The notes: generated by a model not told the origin, from the letters alone. DNA of 64,000 nt from Komagataeibacter xylinus (GCF_031081985.1 NZ_JARWSK010000009.1:104401-168400); one strand, 5' to 3'. Numbered from the stretch's first letter, positions 1 to 8,182 are shown. Numbers and translations: made by a program.

Positions 1-148
1 CCCGCATTATTAGGCGCGTGCCCGGACGATAAAAAGCATTGCCGCCTGCCGGTTCGTTCACAAACGTGCCAGCCCCGCGGCGCGTGGCCGTTTGCCGCCA
101 TTGCGCGCGGGTCTACCCGCCCGTTCGCGCCCGTGGCATGAAGGCGGC

Positions 149-1804
149 ATGAACTGGCATTTCCCCCCACGCGCGCTGTGGCGCAGGCAGCCCTCATGGC
201 GGCAGGCCTGGCCTGACGTGCTGCTGGGGCTGATGGCTGGCCTGGCATTGCTGCCTGCCTGCACGGCGTTGCAGGGCATTGCGCGTGCGCTCATGCTGTG
301 GGGGGTGATCGCGCTCGCCTTCAACAGCAGGCGGGTGCTGCTGGCGGTCTTGCTGCCTGCCGTCGTGCTGCTGCCCGGCGCGCTGTATTACATCCATATC
401 AGCGGGGTGCCGCCGGGTTATCCGTTATGGCTGATCCTGTTCTACTGCTCGGTGCCGGTGGTGATGGGGTATGTCGCCCCGGTGCTGCCGTGGCTGTGCG
501 CGTGGGCGGTGTTCTGGTCGGGGCTGGCCGCGCTTTACGTATCGCGCCCGCGTGGGGCGGTGGTGCCGTGGCCTGCCCGGTGGCGTCTTGGCGCGGTGGC
601 GGTGCTGGTGACGATGCTGGTGGTGCCCGTGATGCGGCTGTGGCACAGCCTGCCGCCCACCCGCGCGGGTACCGACAACCCGCTGGTGGCCATCCATGCC
701 CGCTTTGACCGCGCCTGGCCGTGGAGCCTGCTGACCGGCTATGCAGCAGCAAGGCGCGAGACATGGCGCGTGACCGCCATGGCGCGGCGCATCAGCCATG
801 AGCCGGTCCACTTTCTGACCCCGCCCGCAACCGATGCGCGGCAGGTGATCGTGCTGGTCATTGGCGAGAGCGCGCGCCGCGACCACCATCATGGCTTTGG
901 CTACGCCCTGCCCACCACGCCGGAAATGGACCGCCTGCCCGGCCTGCTGCGCTTTGACAATGTGGTTACGCCGTTTGACTACACGGTGGGTGCCGTGCCG
1001 GTCATCCTGTCAGGCTATGACCGGCTGCAGCCGGGGGCCGTGCCGGGGCATGACCTTGTATCCGTGTTCAACGCGGCGGGGTTCGATACGTGGTGGATCA
1101 GCAACCACCCCCGCCTTGGCCCGTATGACAGCGTGATCGGCGCCTATTCGGAGCAGGCGCATCACATCGCCTATACCACCGTGCAGGGTGGCGTGATGAG
1201 CAGGCCGGTGCTTGATGAACGGATGCTGCCCGTGTTCGATCAGGCGGTTGCCGGGGCGAAGGGGCCGGTGCTGATCGTGCTGCACCTGTTTGGCAGCCAT
1301 GAGAACGCGGCGGACCGCGCCCCGCCGGGCTTCGCCCATCTGGGCAGCGCCTATGACAACAGCATTGCCTATACCGACCACATCCTTGCCCGCGTGCAGG
1401 CCAGCCTGCAGGCGCATGGGGGGGAATCGGCCCTGTTTTACGTGCCGGACCATGGGGTGCGGGTGAATGAATGCACCGGCGGCATTCCCGCGCATGGCGA
1501 TGTGCGCGCAGCCTATGAAGTGCCGCTCTATTTCTGGGCCTCGCCTGACTGGCAGGCCGCCCACGCCCCGGCCATGCAGGCCGCGCGCGCCAACGTGCAT
1601 GCGCCGTTTACGCTGGCCAGCATGCCCGCCAGCGTGCTTGAGGCGGCGGGGCTGGCCTATGCGGGGTTGGATCGTAGCCTGTCGGTGCTGTCAGCGGACC
1701 CGGCCCGCCCGCGCCGGATCGTGCATGGCGATAATGCTGCCAACCAGAACGTGGATTACGACCAAAGCCATGACGACCAGAGCTGTCATATCGCGAGCGA
1801 CTGA
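149..1804 (+). CDS. Sulfatase-fold phosphoethanolamine transferase-like membrane protein
   Basis: Seen: about five hydrophobic helices in the first ~190 residues, then a soluble domain of ~330 residues carrying VIGESARRDHH (G239-E-S), a Thr in DYTVGAVP and the metal-site motif VPDHGV near residue 432. Known: this layout and these motifs are those of EptA/Cpt-type enzymes, which transfer phosphoethanolamine from phosphatidylethanolamine to lipid A or core on the periplasmic face of the inner membrane. The ATG at 149 is preferred because AAGGCGG lies just upstream; an in-frame TTG at 92 would add 19 residues. A hairpin repeat follows the stop. The acceptor is not predictable from sequence, so it could be another sulfatase-fold transferase. 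Confidence 0.82.
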   Translation: MNWHFPPRALWRRQPSWRQAWPDVLLGLMAGLALLPACTALQGIARALMLWGVIALAFNSRRVLLAVLLPAVVLLPGALYYIHISGVPPGYPLWLILFYCSVPVVMGYVAPVLPWLCAWAVFWSGLAALYVSRPRGAVVPWPARWRLGAVAVLVTMLVVPVMRLWHSLPPTRAGTDNPLVAIHARFDRAWPWSLLTGYAAARRETWRVTAMARRISHEPVHFLTPPATDARQVIVLVIGESARRDHHHGFGYALPTTPEMDRLPGLLRFDNVVTPFDYTVGAVPVILSGYDRLQPGAVPGHDLVSVFNAAGFDTWWISNHPRLGPYDSVIGAYSEQAHHIAYTTVQGGVMSRPVLDERMLPVFDQAVAGAKGPVLIVLHLFGSHENAADRAPPGFAHLGSAYDNSIAYTDHILARVQASLQAHGGESALFYVPDHGVRVNECTGGIPAHGDVRAAYEVPLYFWASPDWQAAHAPAMQAARANVHAPFTLASMPASVLEAAGLAYAGLDRSLSVLSADPARPRRIVHGDNAANQNVDYDQSHDDQSCHIASD

Positions 1805-1817
1805 CCGCTTATGACTC

Positions 1818-1884
1818 AAAAAGCTTCGAAAGAATGCCGCCTTTTTGAAAAAAGGCGGCACCCAAAAACTTCTATTTTTTCAGG
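1818..1884. repeat. Interspersed hairpin repeat, copy 1
   Basis: Near-perfect inverted repeat TGCCGCCTTTTT (1835-1846) / AAAAAGGCGGCA (1849-1860) flanked by AAAAAGCTTCG and CCCAAAAACTT. It lies between two convergent genes and can form a strong stem with T-rich flanks, so it probably terminates transcription from both sides. It belongs to a family repeated throughout the window. Confidence 0.85.
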
Positions 1885-1887
1885 ATT

Positions 1888-2283
1888 TTACTTCCCGTTG
1901 GGGTGGTCCTTGCGCCAGGCGTCATAGCGGCGCTTGTCCAGGCAGTAGGCCAGGTCACGATAGAGCTGGATGTGGCGGATATGGGTCACTTCCTCCTGGC
2001 AGGCGATCTTGTCGCTGTCCTTGTATTCCTCCCATGCGGGTTGCAGCACCAGGGCGCGCTCCTTTTCCGCCGTGACGCAGGCATTGGTTACTTCATCGCC
2101 AAACTCGGTGGTGCAGACATCGACCACCGGATAGTTGGGGAATGTCAGCGATGGTGCTGCAAGCTGCACCTCGGGGCGGATATACAGCGAGTTCAGTTCC
2201 GCCTCGGGCACGTCGGCGCGGGCGGCGGGCATGCAGGCCACGGCCAGCGCGCCCAGCAGGGCACAGGTGATGATCTTGTTCAT
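1888..2283 (-). CDS. Secreted protein of unknown function
   Basis: 131 residues. The N-terminus MNKIITCALLGALAVACMPAA is a signal peptide; a possible lipobox (LAVAC) is present, so it may be either a lipoprotein or a cleaved secreted protein (ARA-D site). The mature part is hydrophilic with four cysteines (DVCTTEFGDE, NACVTAEKER, KIACQEEVTH, YCLDKRR) that could form two disulfides in the periplasm. An ATG six codons upstream (2301) would precede the signal peptide and is less likely. I do not recognise the family. Confidence 0.75.
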   Translation of the reverse strand: MNKIITCALLGALAVACMPAARADVPEAELNSLYIRPEVQLAAPSLTFPNYPVVDVCTTEFGDEVTNACVTAEKERALVLQPAWEEYKDSDKIACQEEVTHIRHIQLYRDLAYCLDKRRYDAWRKDHPNGK

Positions 2284-2331
2284 GTCTCTGTATGCCTTCA
2301 TTCGAAAAAGCGCGGCACGAAGCTGCGTGCC

Positions 2332-2976
2332 TTATGTGGCCATAATGCCTGTTCCTGCCAAGGGGAATGGGGATATGCGTTTCGCCCCGGCCATCAGGTT
2401 CCGCCAGGCGGGCCAGTCATGCACCAGCCGGGCCAGCACGGCATGGCCCGCCCCGCCGGGATGCAGCCCGTCACCCTGGGCAATCCCGCCACACCATGCG
2501 GCGCTGCCCAGCAACGGTGCCCAGACAGACAGGAAGGGCACGCCAGCCCGACTGCATAATGCCGCCATCGCCTGCTCCAGCACGCGGGTGCGCTGGTCGG
2601 GGCCGGGCCGCCCTACGGGCGGAGGGCCGATCATCAGGGTTGGCCACGTGGCGCGGGTGCTGCGCAGGATCCGTTCGGTGGCATGCAGGCTGTCCTGTAG
2701 CGCCAGCCGGGGCTGGCCTGCGGCATCGACCCTTGCGTCATTGGCCCCGAATGACAGGATTATGCCGCCATCATCGCGCCCGTGCAGGCGGGCCTGTGCT
2801 TCAGCCTGCCAGCGTTGCGCGATGTCGTGGCTGGTCTGGCCCCTGACGCCAAGGTTGTAGAGGGTGAGATCATGCCCCGCCTGCCGCTCGATTGCGCAAA
2901 GCCGACCGGCCCAGCCCTGGCAGGTTTCATCGCCCGTTCCCGTGACATAGCTGTCACCGATAAAGCAGAGTCGCAT
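2332..2976 (-). CDS. SGNH/GDSL-family hydrolase
   Basis: 214 residues, no signal peptide. Block I GDS (S9 nucleophile) in CFIGDSYVTG, block II Gly in NLGVRGQTS (residues 41-49), block III GAND (77-80) and block V DGLHPGG with D169 and H172 complete the catalytic set of the SGNH fold. Known family activities are esterase, lipase, thioesterase and acyl-hydrolase; the substrate cannot be read from sequence. The start at 2976 puts the GDS block at the usual distance from the N-terminus; an upstream in-frame ATG would add 14 residues. Confidence 0.85.
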   Translation of the reverse strand: MRLCFIGDSYVTGTGDETCQGWAGRLCAIERQAGHDLTLYNLGVRGQTSHDIAQRWQAEAQARLHGRDDGGIILSFGANDARVDAAGQPRLALQDSLHATERILRSTRATWPTLMIGPPPVGRPGPDQRTRVLEQAMAALCSRAGVPFLSVWAPLLGSAAWCGGIAQGDGLHPGGAGHAVLARLVHDWPAWRNLMAGAKRISPFPLAGTGIMAT

Positions 2977-3090
2977 GCGGGCATGATAGGCCCACACCCG
3001 GTGCGAAGGCACTGGCATTTCTCTACTTTCTTATTTTGTTCTCACGTTTTAGACTGGTTGCGTCACGAATGCAGGGGAGCAGAAATACAA

Positions 3091-4182
3091 ATGCGGGCAG
3101 GCATCACGCCAGGGTTGGGCTTGTGGCTTTTGCTGGTCCCCGTGCCCGTGCTGGCAGCCCCCACCGCCTATCAGGTCGCGCCTGGCGCCATAGGGTGCAT
3201 GCAGGCCGCCAGCCTGCGCCGGGTGGGGGAGCTGTCCCTTTCCATGCCTGCTGCTCCTTACGCGCAGGCGCTGGCGCAACTGCATTGCCAGCGCGTTGAC
3301 GGGGCGGGAACATGGCAATTACTGGGCAGGCGCGACGACGACACCGTGGCGCGGCTGCGCCCGCTGCCCGCACGGCGGGGAAACACGCCGCTATATTTTG
3401 CCGCCAGTGCCGTCAGTGCCGTGGGTGTGGCGGGGGCCACGCCCGCAGTGCTGCCATCAGGGGTATGGCGGCTTGTGCTGGCGGGCGGCGTGGTGATGGT
3501 GCTGTGGCTTGTGCTGCGTTATGGCAGGCGATGGTGGCGGCGCAGGCGGGCGTGGCGGCTGTGCAGGCAACTGGTGCACCATCATGGCGAGGCCCTGCGC
3601 ATCCGCCGCCGGCAACTGGTGCAGTTCAACAGTTACGGGGTGGAGCGCACCACGAAATGGGAGCGCGAGCAGGCGGAATTCGTCAAGACGATCATCCAGC
3701 CTGCCCTGCGCGGCAAAAGGCTGGCGGCAACGTGGCCTGCCCTCGCCCGGCGCGTGCTGGCGCTGATTGATCAGGTGGCGCGTCAGGCCCCCTCCGGCAG
3801 TGATGCAGCGGATGGCTTTTCACCTGACATGGACCCCATCGCCTATGAGCGGTACTGCGCCGACCGCCTGCGGGCCTGTGGCTGGGATGCCCACGCCACC
3901 CCGCCGGGCGGTGACCAGGGGGCGGATGTTATTGCCGTGCATGGTCCTGTGCGGCTGGTGGTGCAGTGCAAGCTGTACCGCAACGCCGTGGGCAATGAGG
4001 CCGTGCAGCAGATTGCAGCCGCCCGCCTGCATTACCATGCGGATGTGGCGGCCGTGGTCTCGAATGCGGATTACACGATCCCGGCCCGGCAGCTTGCGCG
4101 GTCCAACAACGTGTTCCTGCTGCATCACGATGAACTGCCAGCCTTTGCCGCCCGGCTGGCGCGGGCGCGAAAGAAGGCGTGA
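3091..4182 (+). CDS. Membrane-anchored Mrr-like restriction endonuclease-fold protein
   Basis: 363 residues. Signal peptide (residues 1-23), a periplasmic stretch of ~100 residues with two cysteines, a transmembrane helix around 126-143 followed by a very basic patch (RRWWRRRR), then a cytoplasmic region ending in a PD-(D/E)XK domain: YERYCADRL (250-260), D279 in QGADVI and Q292-x-K294 in VVQCKLY. Known: this is the Mrr_cat fold of type IV restriction and related DNA-processing proteins. Inferred: a nuclease tethered to the inner membrane. The QxK form is that used by Mrr proteins. No methylase or partner lies beside it. Whether it cuts DNA, and which, is unknown. Confidence 0.78.
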   Translation: MRAGITPGLGLWLLLVPVPVLAAPTAYQVAPGAIGCMQAASLRRVGELSLSMPAAPYAQALAQLHCQRVDGAGTWQLLGRRDDDTVARLRPLPARRGNTPLYFAASAVSAVGVAGATPAVLPSGVWRLVLAGGVVMVLWLVLRYGRRWWRRRRAWRLCRQLVHHHGEALRIRRRQLVQFNSYGVERTTKWEREQAEFVKTIIQPALRGKRLAATWPALARRVLALIDQVARQAPSGSDAADGFSPDMDPIAYERYCADRLRACGWDAHATPPGGDQGADVIAVHGPVRLVVQCKLYRNAVGNEAVQQIAAARLHYHADVAAVVSNADYTIPARQLARSNNVFLLHHDELPAFAARLARARKKA

Positions 4183-4254
4183 CGGACATAGTATGTCATA
4201 ACATGACAGGTGCCTGCCCACCCGCTTGCGCGCCCCACCCTGCGGGAGAGGCGG

Positions 4255-4356
4255 TCAGTCCTTCGTGGGCTGGGAAACTGTTGAAGAAGGCCGATTACGC
4301 GTGCTCAGCCGAACTGTAATCAGCAGATGGGCGATCATACGTGCAGAGTTGCTCAT
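4255..4356 (-). CDS. Possible 33-residue small protein
   Basis: Short reading frame beginning MSNSARMIAHLLITVRLS, preceded by a perfect AGGAGGT Shine-Dalgarno sequence (4364-4370 on the complementary strand) seven bases before the ATG. The N-terminal half could form an amphipathic helix. It lies in an otherwise gene-free stretch. The strong ribosome-binding site is the main support; no family is recognised. Confidence 0.4.
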   Translation of the reverse strand: MSNSARMIAHLLITVRLSTRNRPSSTVSQPTKD

Positions 4357-4502
4357 GGATCATACCTCCTATCCTCTTCATACATGAATCGTTTCGTAAA
4401 AGCGAAGGTTTCCTGAAAAATGGCCGCATTTTATGCTGCTGTTGCGCCTCATGGCCGCCATCCCCATCTGTAGGGCGGAACAGAACAGGACAGGATCAGG
4501 GC

Positions 4503-4706
4503 TTGAGACGACATCGTGTGATGCTGGACGGGCGTGAACTCTATGCCGGCGCGCAGTGGACGCATGTGCAGCGCTTTGCCGCCGCCCTGCAGGCCAAAGG
4601 GCAGAACGCCGTGGCGATTCGCGATGAAACACCCCCGCGGCCGCGTGCGCCCCGCACCCGCCTGCGCGGCCTGCCCCCGCGCGCGACGCCGCCCGCAAGG
4701 GATTGA
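4503..4706 (+). CDS. Small protein of unknown function upstream of the SMR pump
   Basis: 67 residues from a TTG start (LRRHRVMLDGRELYAG), or 61 from the ATG at 4521. The first half has ordinary globular composition (AQWTHVQRFAAALQAKG); the C-terminus is Arg/Pro-rich and probably disordered. The stop is two bases before the start of the downstream efflux gene, so the two are probably co-transcribed and translationally coupled. I do not recognise the protein. Confidence 0.5.
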   Translation: MRRHRVMLDGRELYAGAQWTHVQRFAAALQAKGQNAVAIRDETPPRPRAPRTRLRGLPPRATPPARD

Positions 4707-4708
4707 GG

Positions 4709-5041
4709 GTGGCGTACTGTTACCTGATCATCGCCATCGTGGCGGAGGTGACGGCCACGTTCTGCCTGACCCTGTCCGTTGGTTTTACACGGGTGGGGCC
4801 ATCATGCGTGACGGTGGTGGGGTATGGGGTGGCGTTTTATGCGCTGTCGCTGGCGTTGCGGGTCATTCCCACCGGCGTGGCCTATGCCATCTGGTCGGGT
4901 ATTGGCACGGTGCTCATTACACTGGTCTGCCGCGTGGTGCTGGGGCAGAAACTCGACTTGGCCGCCATTGCGGGCATGACCCTGATCGTGTGCGGCGTGC
5001 TGGTCATGAACCTGCTTTCCGGAGCAGGGCAGCACGGATGA
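4709..5041 (+). CDS. Small multidrug resistance (SMR) efflux protein
   Basis: 110 residues, four transmembrane helices. The membrane-embedded Glu of the family is in IIAIVAEVTATF, and IPTGVAYAIWSGIGTV is the Qac/EmrE-type signature of helix 3, so this is closer to EmrE-type drug exporters than to guanidinium exporters. Known: SMR proteins work as antiparallel dimers exchanging protons for cationic drugs. The GTG start at 4709 gives the usual N-terminus M-A-Y-x-Y-L; a TTG at 4703 is also in frame. It closely follows the small gene at 4503. Confidence 0.9.
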   Translation: MAYCYLIIAIVAEVTATFCLTLSVGFTRVGPSCVTVVGYGVAFYALSLALRVIPTGVAYAIWSGIGTVLITLVCRVVLGQKLDLAAIAGMTLIVCGVLVMNLLSGAGQHG

Positions 5042-5045
5042 AAAG

Positions 5046-5089
5046 GTCTGGCGAAGCTTTTTTCAAGCTGGATGCCGCCCATTAAAAAA
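5046..5089. repeat. Interspersed hairpin repeat, degenerate copy
   Basis: TCTGGCGAAGCTTTTTTCAAG followed by GATGCCGCCCATTAAAAAAGG: the left part of the repeat family is recognisable, but the stem is broken. It joins directly to the terminator hairpin at 5090-5113. Confidence 0.55.
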
Positions 5090-5113
5090 GGCTGGCTCCG
5101 CGTGGAGCCAGCC
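5084..5113 (-). terminator. Rho-independent terminator of the glycine-rich lipoprotein gene
   Basis: Perfect 10-bp stem GGCTGGCTCC (5090-5099) / GGAGCCAGCC (5104-5113) with a four-base loop. On the minus strand it is followed by a run of six T. It lies ten bases past the stop codon at 5124. Confidence 0.85.
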
Positions 5114-5123
5114 CATGTCATGT

Positions 5124-5546
5124 TCAGCGGTGATGATCACCACCCCCGCCGGGACCATGACCGCCGCCACCACCCGGACCGCCGGGGCCACGCCCGCCAC
5201 CTCCCGGTCCGCCGCCGCCCCCAGGCCCGTGGCCACTCCCACCGAAGCCACCGCCATGATCGCCGCGCGGTCCGCCGCCGCCCATCGGCGGGCCACCGCC
5301 ACCACCCCGGCGCGGGCCGCCAAAGCCACCCCTGAAGCCACCGCCACGGGGACCGCGGGGACCACCGCCGCGCCCGATATATTCCGGTGCGCCACCATAA
5401 TAGTCGCCATAGCCACTGTAGTAGCCGCCGCCACCATAACCGTAGTCGCCATACCCGCCATAATAGCGGCCGGGCGGACCGTCCACGCAGGCGCTCAGGC
5501 CACTGGCCACGGCCAGTACGCAGAGGGATCGGGTCAGTTTTTTCAT
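5124..5546 (-). CDS. Glycine-rich lipoprotein
   Basis: 140 residues. Signal sequence MKKLTRSLCVLAVASGLSAC ends in a good lipobox (GLSAC, lipidated Cys20). The rest is extreme low complexity: a Tyr/Gly section with GGYGDYGYGGG-type repeats, then Gly/Arg/Pro repeats (RGGGPRGPRGGG, GPGGGGGPGGGG) to the end. Such a protein is likely an unstructured, exported surface or periplasmic polypeptide. No function can be assigned. It has its own terminator downstream. Confidence 0.75.
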   Translation of the reverse strand: MKKLTRSLCVLAVASGLSACVDGPPGRYYGGYGDYGYGGGGYYSGYGDYYGGAPEYIGRGGGPRGPRGGGFRGGFGGPRRGGGGGPPMGGGGPRGDHGGGFGGSGHGPGGGGGPGGGGRGPGGPGGGGGHGPGGGGDHHR

Positions 5547-5687
5547 GGGGCAGCTCGTCCTTGATTGTCATTGCGGAGGCAGGGTCTGAGCCTGCGGGGC
5601 GCATATGAGTGCATTAAGGCGACTGTTCCGGTCTTTTCACGCACATGCAAGGGCGTGGGGAAACCGTGGTCCTGTTTTTTCACGCAA

Positions 5688-5755
5688 AGACGTCTTTGGT
5701 GAAGCTTTTTTCACAACGCCGCAAAAAACGCCGTTTTTTGCACGTCTTTCCCGCC
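5688..5755. repeat. Interspersed hairpin repeat, diverged copy
   Basis: GTCTTTGGTGAAGCTTTTTTCACAACGCCGCAAAAAACGCCG, with the conserved GAAGCTTTTTTCA module; the GGCGGC stem has decayed. Confidence 0.55.
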
Positions 5756-5770
5756 GTGGGAAAAGGGAAA

Positions 5771-5806
5771 GGCCGGGGGAGAAGGCATTACCTTCCCATC
5801 CCGGCC
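5771..5806 (-). terminator. Probable terminator of the 58-residue gene at 5814
   Basis: Imperfect stem GGCCGGGGGAGAAG (5771-5784) with CCTTCCCATCCCGGCC (5791-5806). Read on the minus strand, it starts eight bases past the stop and runs into TTTCCCTTTT. Confidence 0.6.
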
Positions 5807-5813
5807 AGCCCGC

Positions 5814-5990
5814 TTATTTCAGGCCATCGGCCTTGGCGAGTTCCTTGACGCGGCGCAGCAGCGAGGTTGCGTAGTCTTCCGCTTCCATCTTGGAACTGAA
5901 CCCCGCAATGGCGCCGGTCAGGCCACCGATGTTGATTTCAAGCGCGAATTTGCCCTGTGCGTCGGGTCCGGTCGCTACGGCTTTGCTCAT
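5814..5990 (-). CDS. Conserved-type 58-residue protein of unknown function
   Basis: Begins MSKAVATGPDAQGKFALEIN; no signal peptide or membrane helix. The sequence looks like a small alpha/beta domain (KFALEINIGG, then a C-terminal amphipathic helix EDYATSLLRRVKELAKADG). The longer reading frame upstream is unlikely because a new start with a normal N-terminus lies at 5990 and a terminator follows the stop. Function unknown. Confidence 0.6.
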   Translation of the reverse strand: MSKAVATGPDAQGKFALEINIGGLTGAIAGFSSKMEAEDYATSLLRRVKELAKADGLK

Positions 5991-6248
5991 GATGGCATCC
6001 TGTTCGTCATGTTGTGTATCAGGGACACACGCGGTGTCCGTTCCACCATAATTGGGGTGGCACAGGGCCATCATCCAGACCCGCGCCTGCATGGCAGGAT
6101 GCCGCGGCGCAATCTTGACATGGCGCCGCGCGATACAGAGGCCAGCCGCCGGTTTTGCACGGGGCGGGGTAAGCTTGTTACAAGGGTTGCCTTTCGTGGC
6201 GCGGCATGATGGCCGCCAGCGCCCTCCAGCAAGGATACCGCCCCGCAT

Positions 6249-6719
6249 ATGATGAAGCGCCTGCCCGGTTTTTTTCAGATGGCCCGCCTGTTCGACCTGT
6301 TCGAGGAGGGGGTGATGCTCATCCTGACCCTGCTGATCGTGGTGATCGCGGGCACGTCGCTTGTGCATGTGGTGGTGGCGGTGGGGCGCATGGTACTGAC
6401 CTCGGGGCTGAACCCGACAAGCCCGGAGGTGCTGCAGGGCATTTTCGGCATGTTCTTTACCGTGCTGATTGCCCTTGAGTTCAAGCATTCCATCCTGGTG
6501 CTGCCCGATGCGCAGCCGCACAGCATGATCCGCATGCGCTCGGTGCTGCTGATCGGCATGCTGGCCACGGTGCGCAAGTTCATCGTCATCGACCTCAAGG
6601 AAGTCGATGTGATGGAACTGCTGGCCCTGTCGGCGGCCGTGCTGTCACTGGGCATTGTCTACTGGCTGGTGCGCGCGCCAACACCCGGCGCCACGGCACC
6701 CACCACGCCTGAAGAGTAG
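6249..6719 (+). CDS. PsiE-like phosphate-starvation-inducible family membrane protein
   Basis: 156 residues with four hydrophobic helices (about 20-45, 65-85, 98-112, 125-145). The sequence LLIVVIAGTSLVHVVVAVG, the conserved FFTVLIALEFKHS and the Arg/Lys-rich loop before KFIVIDLKEVD resemble the PsiE/phosphate-starvation family. The physiological role of these proteins is not settled. ATGATG at 6249 gives the start. A hairpin repeat follows within ten bases. Confidence 0.75.
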   Translation: MMKRLPGFFQMARLFDLFEEGVMLILTLLIVVIAGTSLVHVVVAVGRMVLTSGLNPTSPEVLQGIFGMFFTVLIALEFKHSILVLPDAQPHSMIRMRSVLLIGMLATVRKFIVIDLKEVDVMELLALSAAVLSLGIVYWLVRAPTPGATAPTTPEE

Positions 6720-6723
6720 AAGA

Positions 6724-6815
6724 ACAAAAGCTTCCCGGTGCCGCCTTTTTTCAAAAAGGCGGCGTTTTTTACGAAGCTTTTTGAAAAAAGGCTTCAACAG
6801 GAATTTTTATCTTTT
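6724..6815. repeat. Interspersed hairpin repeat, full copy
   Basis: AAAAGCTTCCCGGTGCCGCC then TTTTTTCAAAAAGGCGGCGTTTT, followed by the second module ACGAAGCTTTTTGAAAAAAG. The stem GCCGCCTTTTT/AAAAAGGCGGC lies between two convergent genes. Confidence 0.8.
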
Positions 6816-6821
6816 CAGGTC

Positions 6822-6983
6822 TTATTTTGCGCGGGCGAGGTCGTCTTCAAGCTTTTTCATGCGCGCGGCAAGCGCATGGGCGTGCTCGGGGCGGTCCTTG
6901 AGTGCAATGGCGTGGTCGCGGCGCACCTGCTCGAGTTCACGCTCGAGGTCGGTGCTGGACGGCATGTGATGGTCTGCGGACAT
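6822..6983 (-). CDS. Small coiled-coil protein
   Basis: 53 residues (MSADHHMPSSTDLERELEQV...). From residue 11 on it is a charged heptad-like helix (LERELEQVRRDHAIALKDR and ALAARMKKLEDDLARAK), so a dimeric coiled coil is likely. The start at 6983 has GGAG nine bases upstream; the internal Met7 is an alternative. It is cytoplasmic, with no recognised family. Confidence 0.55.
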   Translation of the reverse strand: MSADHHMPSSTDLERELEQVRRDHAIALKDRPEHAHALAARMKKLEDDLARAK

Positions 6984-7164
6984 ATGAAACTGGCTCCATG
7001 AAAAATGTTGCTCCTGTTCATGTCGGAATGCGTTGGGGATGGCGCAACCTGTTCTTTGCGCGGATGTGGTATGCCATGGCGCATCAGTGGCTTGCAGCGC
7101 GCAGGCGTGCTGGCATGATGCGCGAAGGAATTTCAACGCGCATGAGGGAAAGGAGTAAGGGCTG

Positions 7165-7341
7165 ATGGATTTCAAGGACGGCGATATCGTGGTGGTGAAG
7201 GATAATGCCGCGGTCAGCCCCGAGCAGCGTGGCTTCAAGGGGGCCATCGTGGAAATGATAGAAAACGGGCAGGTGCGCGTTCGTAACGACAGGACCGGTA
7301 ATGATGCCTGGTTCTCGACGGGCGACCTGCGCCACGAATAG
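7165..7341 (+). CDS. 58-residue protein, possible SH3-like small barrel
   Basis: MDFKDGDIVVVKDNAAVSPE is followed by GFKGAIVEMIENGQVRVRND and ends FSTGDLRHE. The alternating hydrophobic strands with GDIVVVKD and GAIVEMIENGQVRVR suggest a small beta barrel of KOW/SH3 type. A strong AAAGGAG Shine-Dalgarno sequence precedes the ATG. Function unknown; probably cytoplasmic. Confidence 0.65.
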   Translation: MDFKDGDIVVVKDNAAVSPEQRGFKGAIVEMIENGQVRVRNDRTGNDAWFSTGDLRHE

Positions 7342-7354
7342 CGGGGGCGTGTGG

Positions 7355-7471
7355 TCAGTCCCCATCCCACAGGCGCAGAAAGGCGTATGGATAGGCCATG
7401 CAGCTCCGCATCAGATGCATCATGCGGCCAGACCAGTCGGCGGCGGGCGCGGGGGCTGTCAGTATCTGCAT
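7355..7471 (-). CDS. Possible 38-residue small protein
   Basis: MQILTAPAPAADWSGRMMHL leads into a Met/aromatic-rich tail (CMAYPYAFLRLWDGD). AAGGAG lies eight bases before the ATG, which is the main evidence. It is convergent with the gene at 7165 and its stop is 14 bases from that stop. No family recognised. Confidence 0.5.
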   Translation of the reverse strand: MQILTAPAPAADWSGRMMHLMRSCMAYPYAFLRLWDGD

Positions 7472-7712
7472 GGCCGTGCTCCTTGAATGCTTTTGCACAG
7501 GTGGACGGGCCAGAAGGCCAGCCGGTTATCCCTGTAACGAAATGCAAGCATGAAAGTGGCCGGGGCGGGTATCACATCTGCATGAGTAATGCGCCGTTGC
7601 CCGGCTGGCGCATTGCCGCCGCGCATGTCGGGTTTGGACGGTTGTAGTTACATGGTGATAGAAGTACGCACGCCGGCCCCGCCGGGAACCAGACAGACAG
7701 CGAAGAGATTTG

Positions 7713-7904
7713 ATGAACCGCGGCAAGATTGTAAAATGGGGGACCATCGTGTCCCTTCTGCTGATGATGGGCAGCGTGGGCGTGCTGGTGCGCGGCATGA
7801 CGGCTGATGGCATTGGCCCCATCTCATGGATGGTGGCCGAAGGGCTTGCTGGGCTTGGCCTGCTGGGGCTGGGAATCATCAACATAAGTGGCGGGCGTGA
7901 CTGA
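7713..7904 (+). CDS. Small two-helix membrane protein
   Basis: 63 residues. Helix 1 is VKWGTIVSLLLMMGSVGVLV, helix 2 is WMVAEGLAGLGLLGLGIINI, joined by a short loop. A basic N-terminus (MNRGKIVK) places it in the cytoplasm. Unknown inner-membrane protein. The ATG at 7713 directly follows an in-frame TTG. Confidence 0.6.
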   Translation: MNRGKIVKWGTIVSLLLMMGSVGVLVRGMTADGIGPISWMVAEGLAGLGLLGLGIINISGGRD

Positions 7905-7926
7905 CCGCCCGCCGGGGCCGTGGGGC

Positions 7927-8100
7927 CTAACCGCCCATGCCGGGGCCGCCTGAGCCGCCCGGTCCGTCGCTGAGCGAGTCCTGGCCGGGCGAGCCGGTCA
8001 TGCCGCCCACGCCGCCGCTCTGGTCGGGATCGGTGGGCGGATGGCCGGCCTGGCAGGCTGCCAGCCCTGCAAGAAGCAGCAGAACGGTAATTTTTTTCAT
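7927..8100 (-). CDS. Small Gly/Pro-rich lipoprotein
   Basis: 57 residues. MKKITVLLLLAGLAAC is a textbook lipoprotein signal with lipidated Cys16. The mature 42 residues are rich in Gly, Pro, Ser and Asp (GGVGGMTGSPGQDS) and presumably unstructured. An upstream ATG at 8124 would precede the signal and is rejected. Function unknown. Confidence 0.65.
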   Translation of the reverse strand: MKKITVLLLLAGLAACQAGHPPTDPDQSGGVGGMTGSPGQDSLSDGPGGSGGPGMGG

Positions 8101-8182
8101 TGAGGGTTTGCGTCCTTCGATCACGATATGGCGAGGTATGTAAGGACATTGCTGCCAGAATCAAAGCCTTTCCCCCTCATCT

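Noticed and set aside
4360..4502. Guanidine (mini-ykkC) riboswitch upstream of the SMR pump
   Set aside because: No paired ACGR-loop hairpins are visible, and the pump is EmrE/Qac-like rather than of the guanidinium-exporting subtype.
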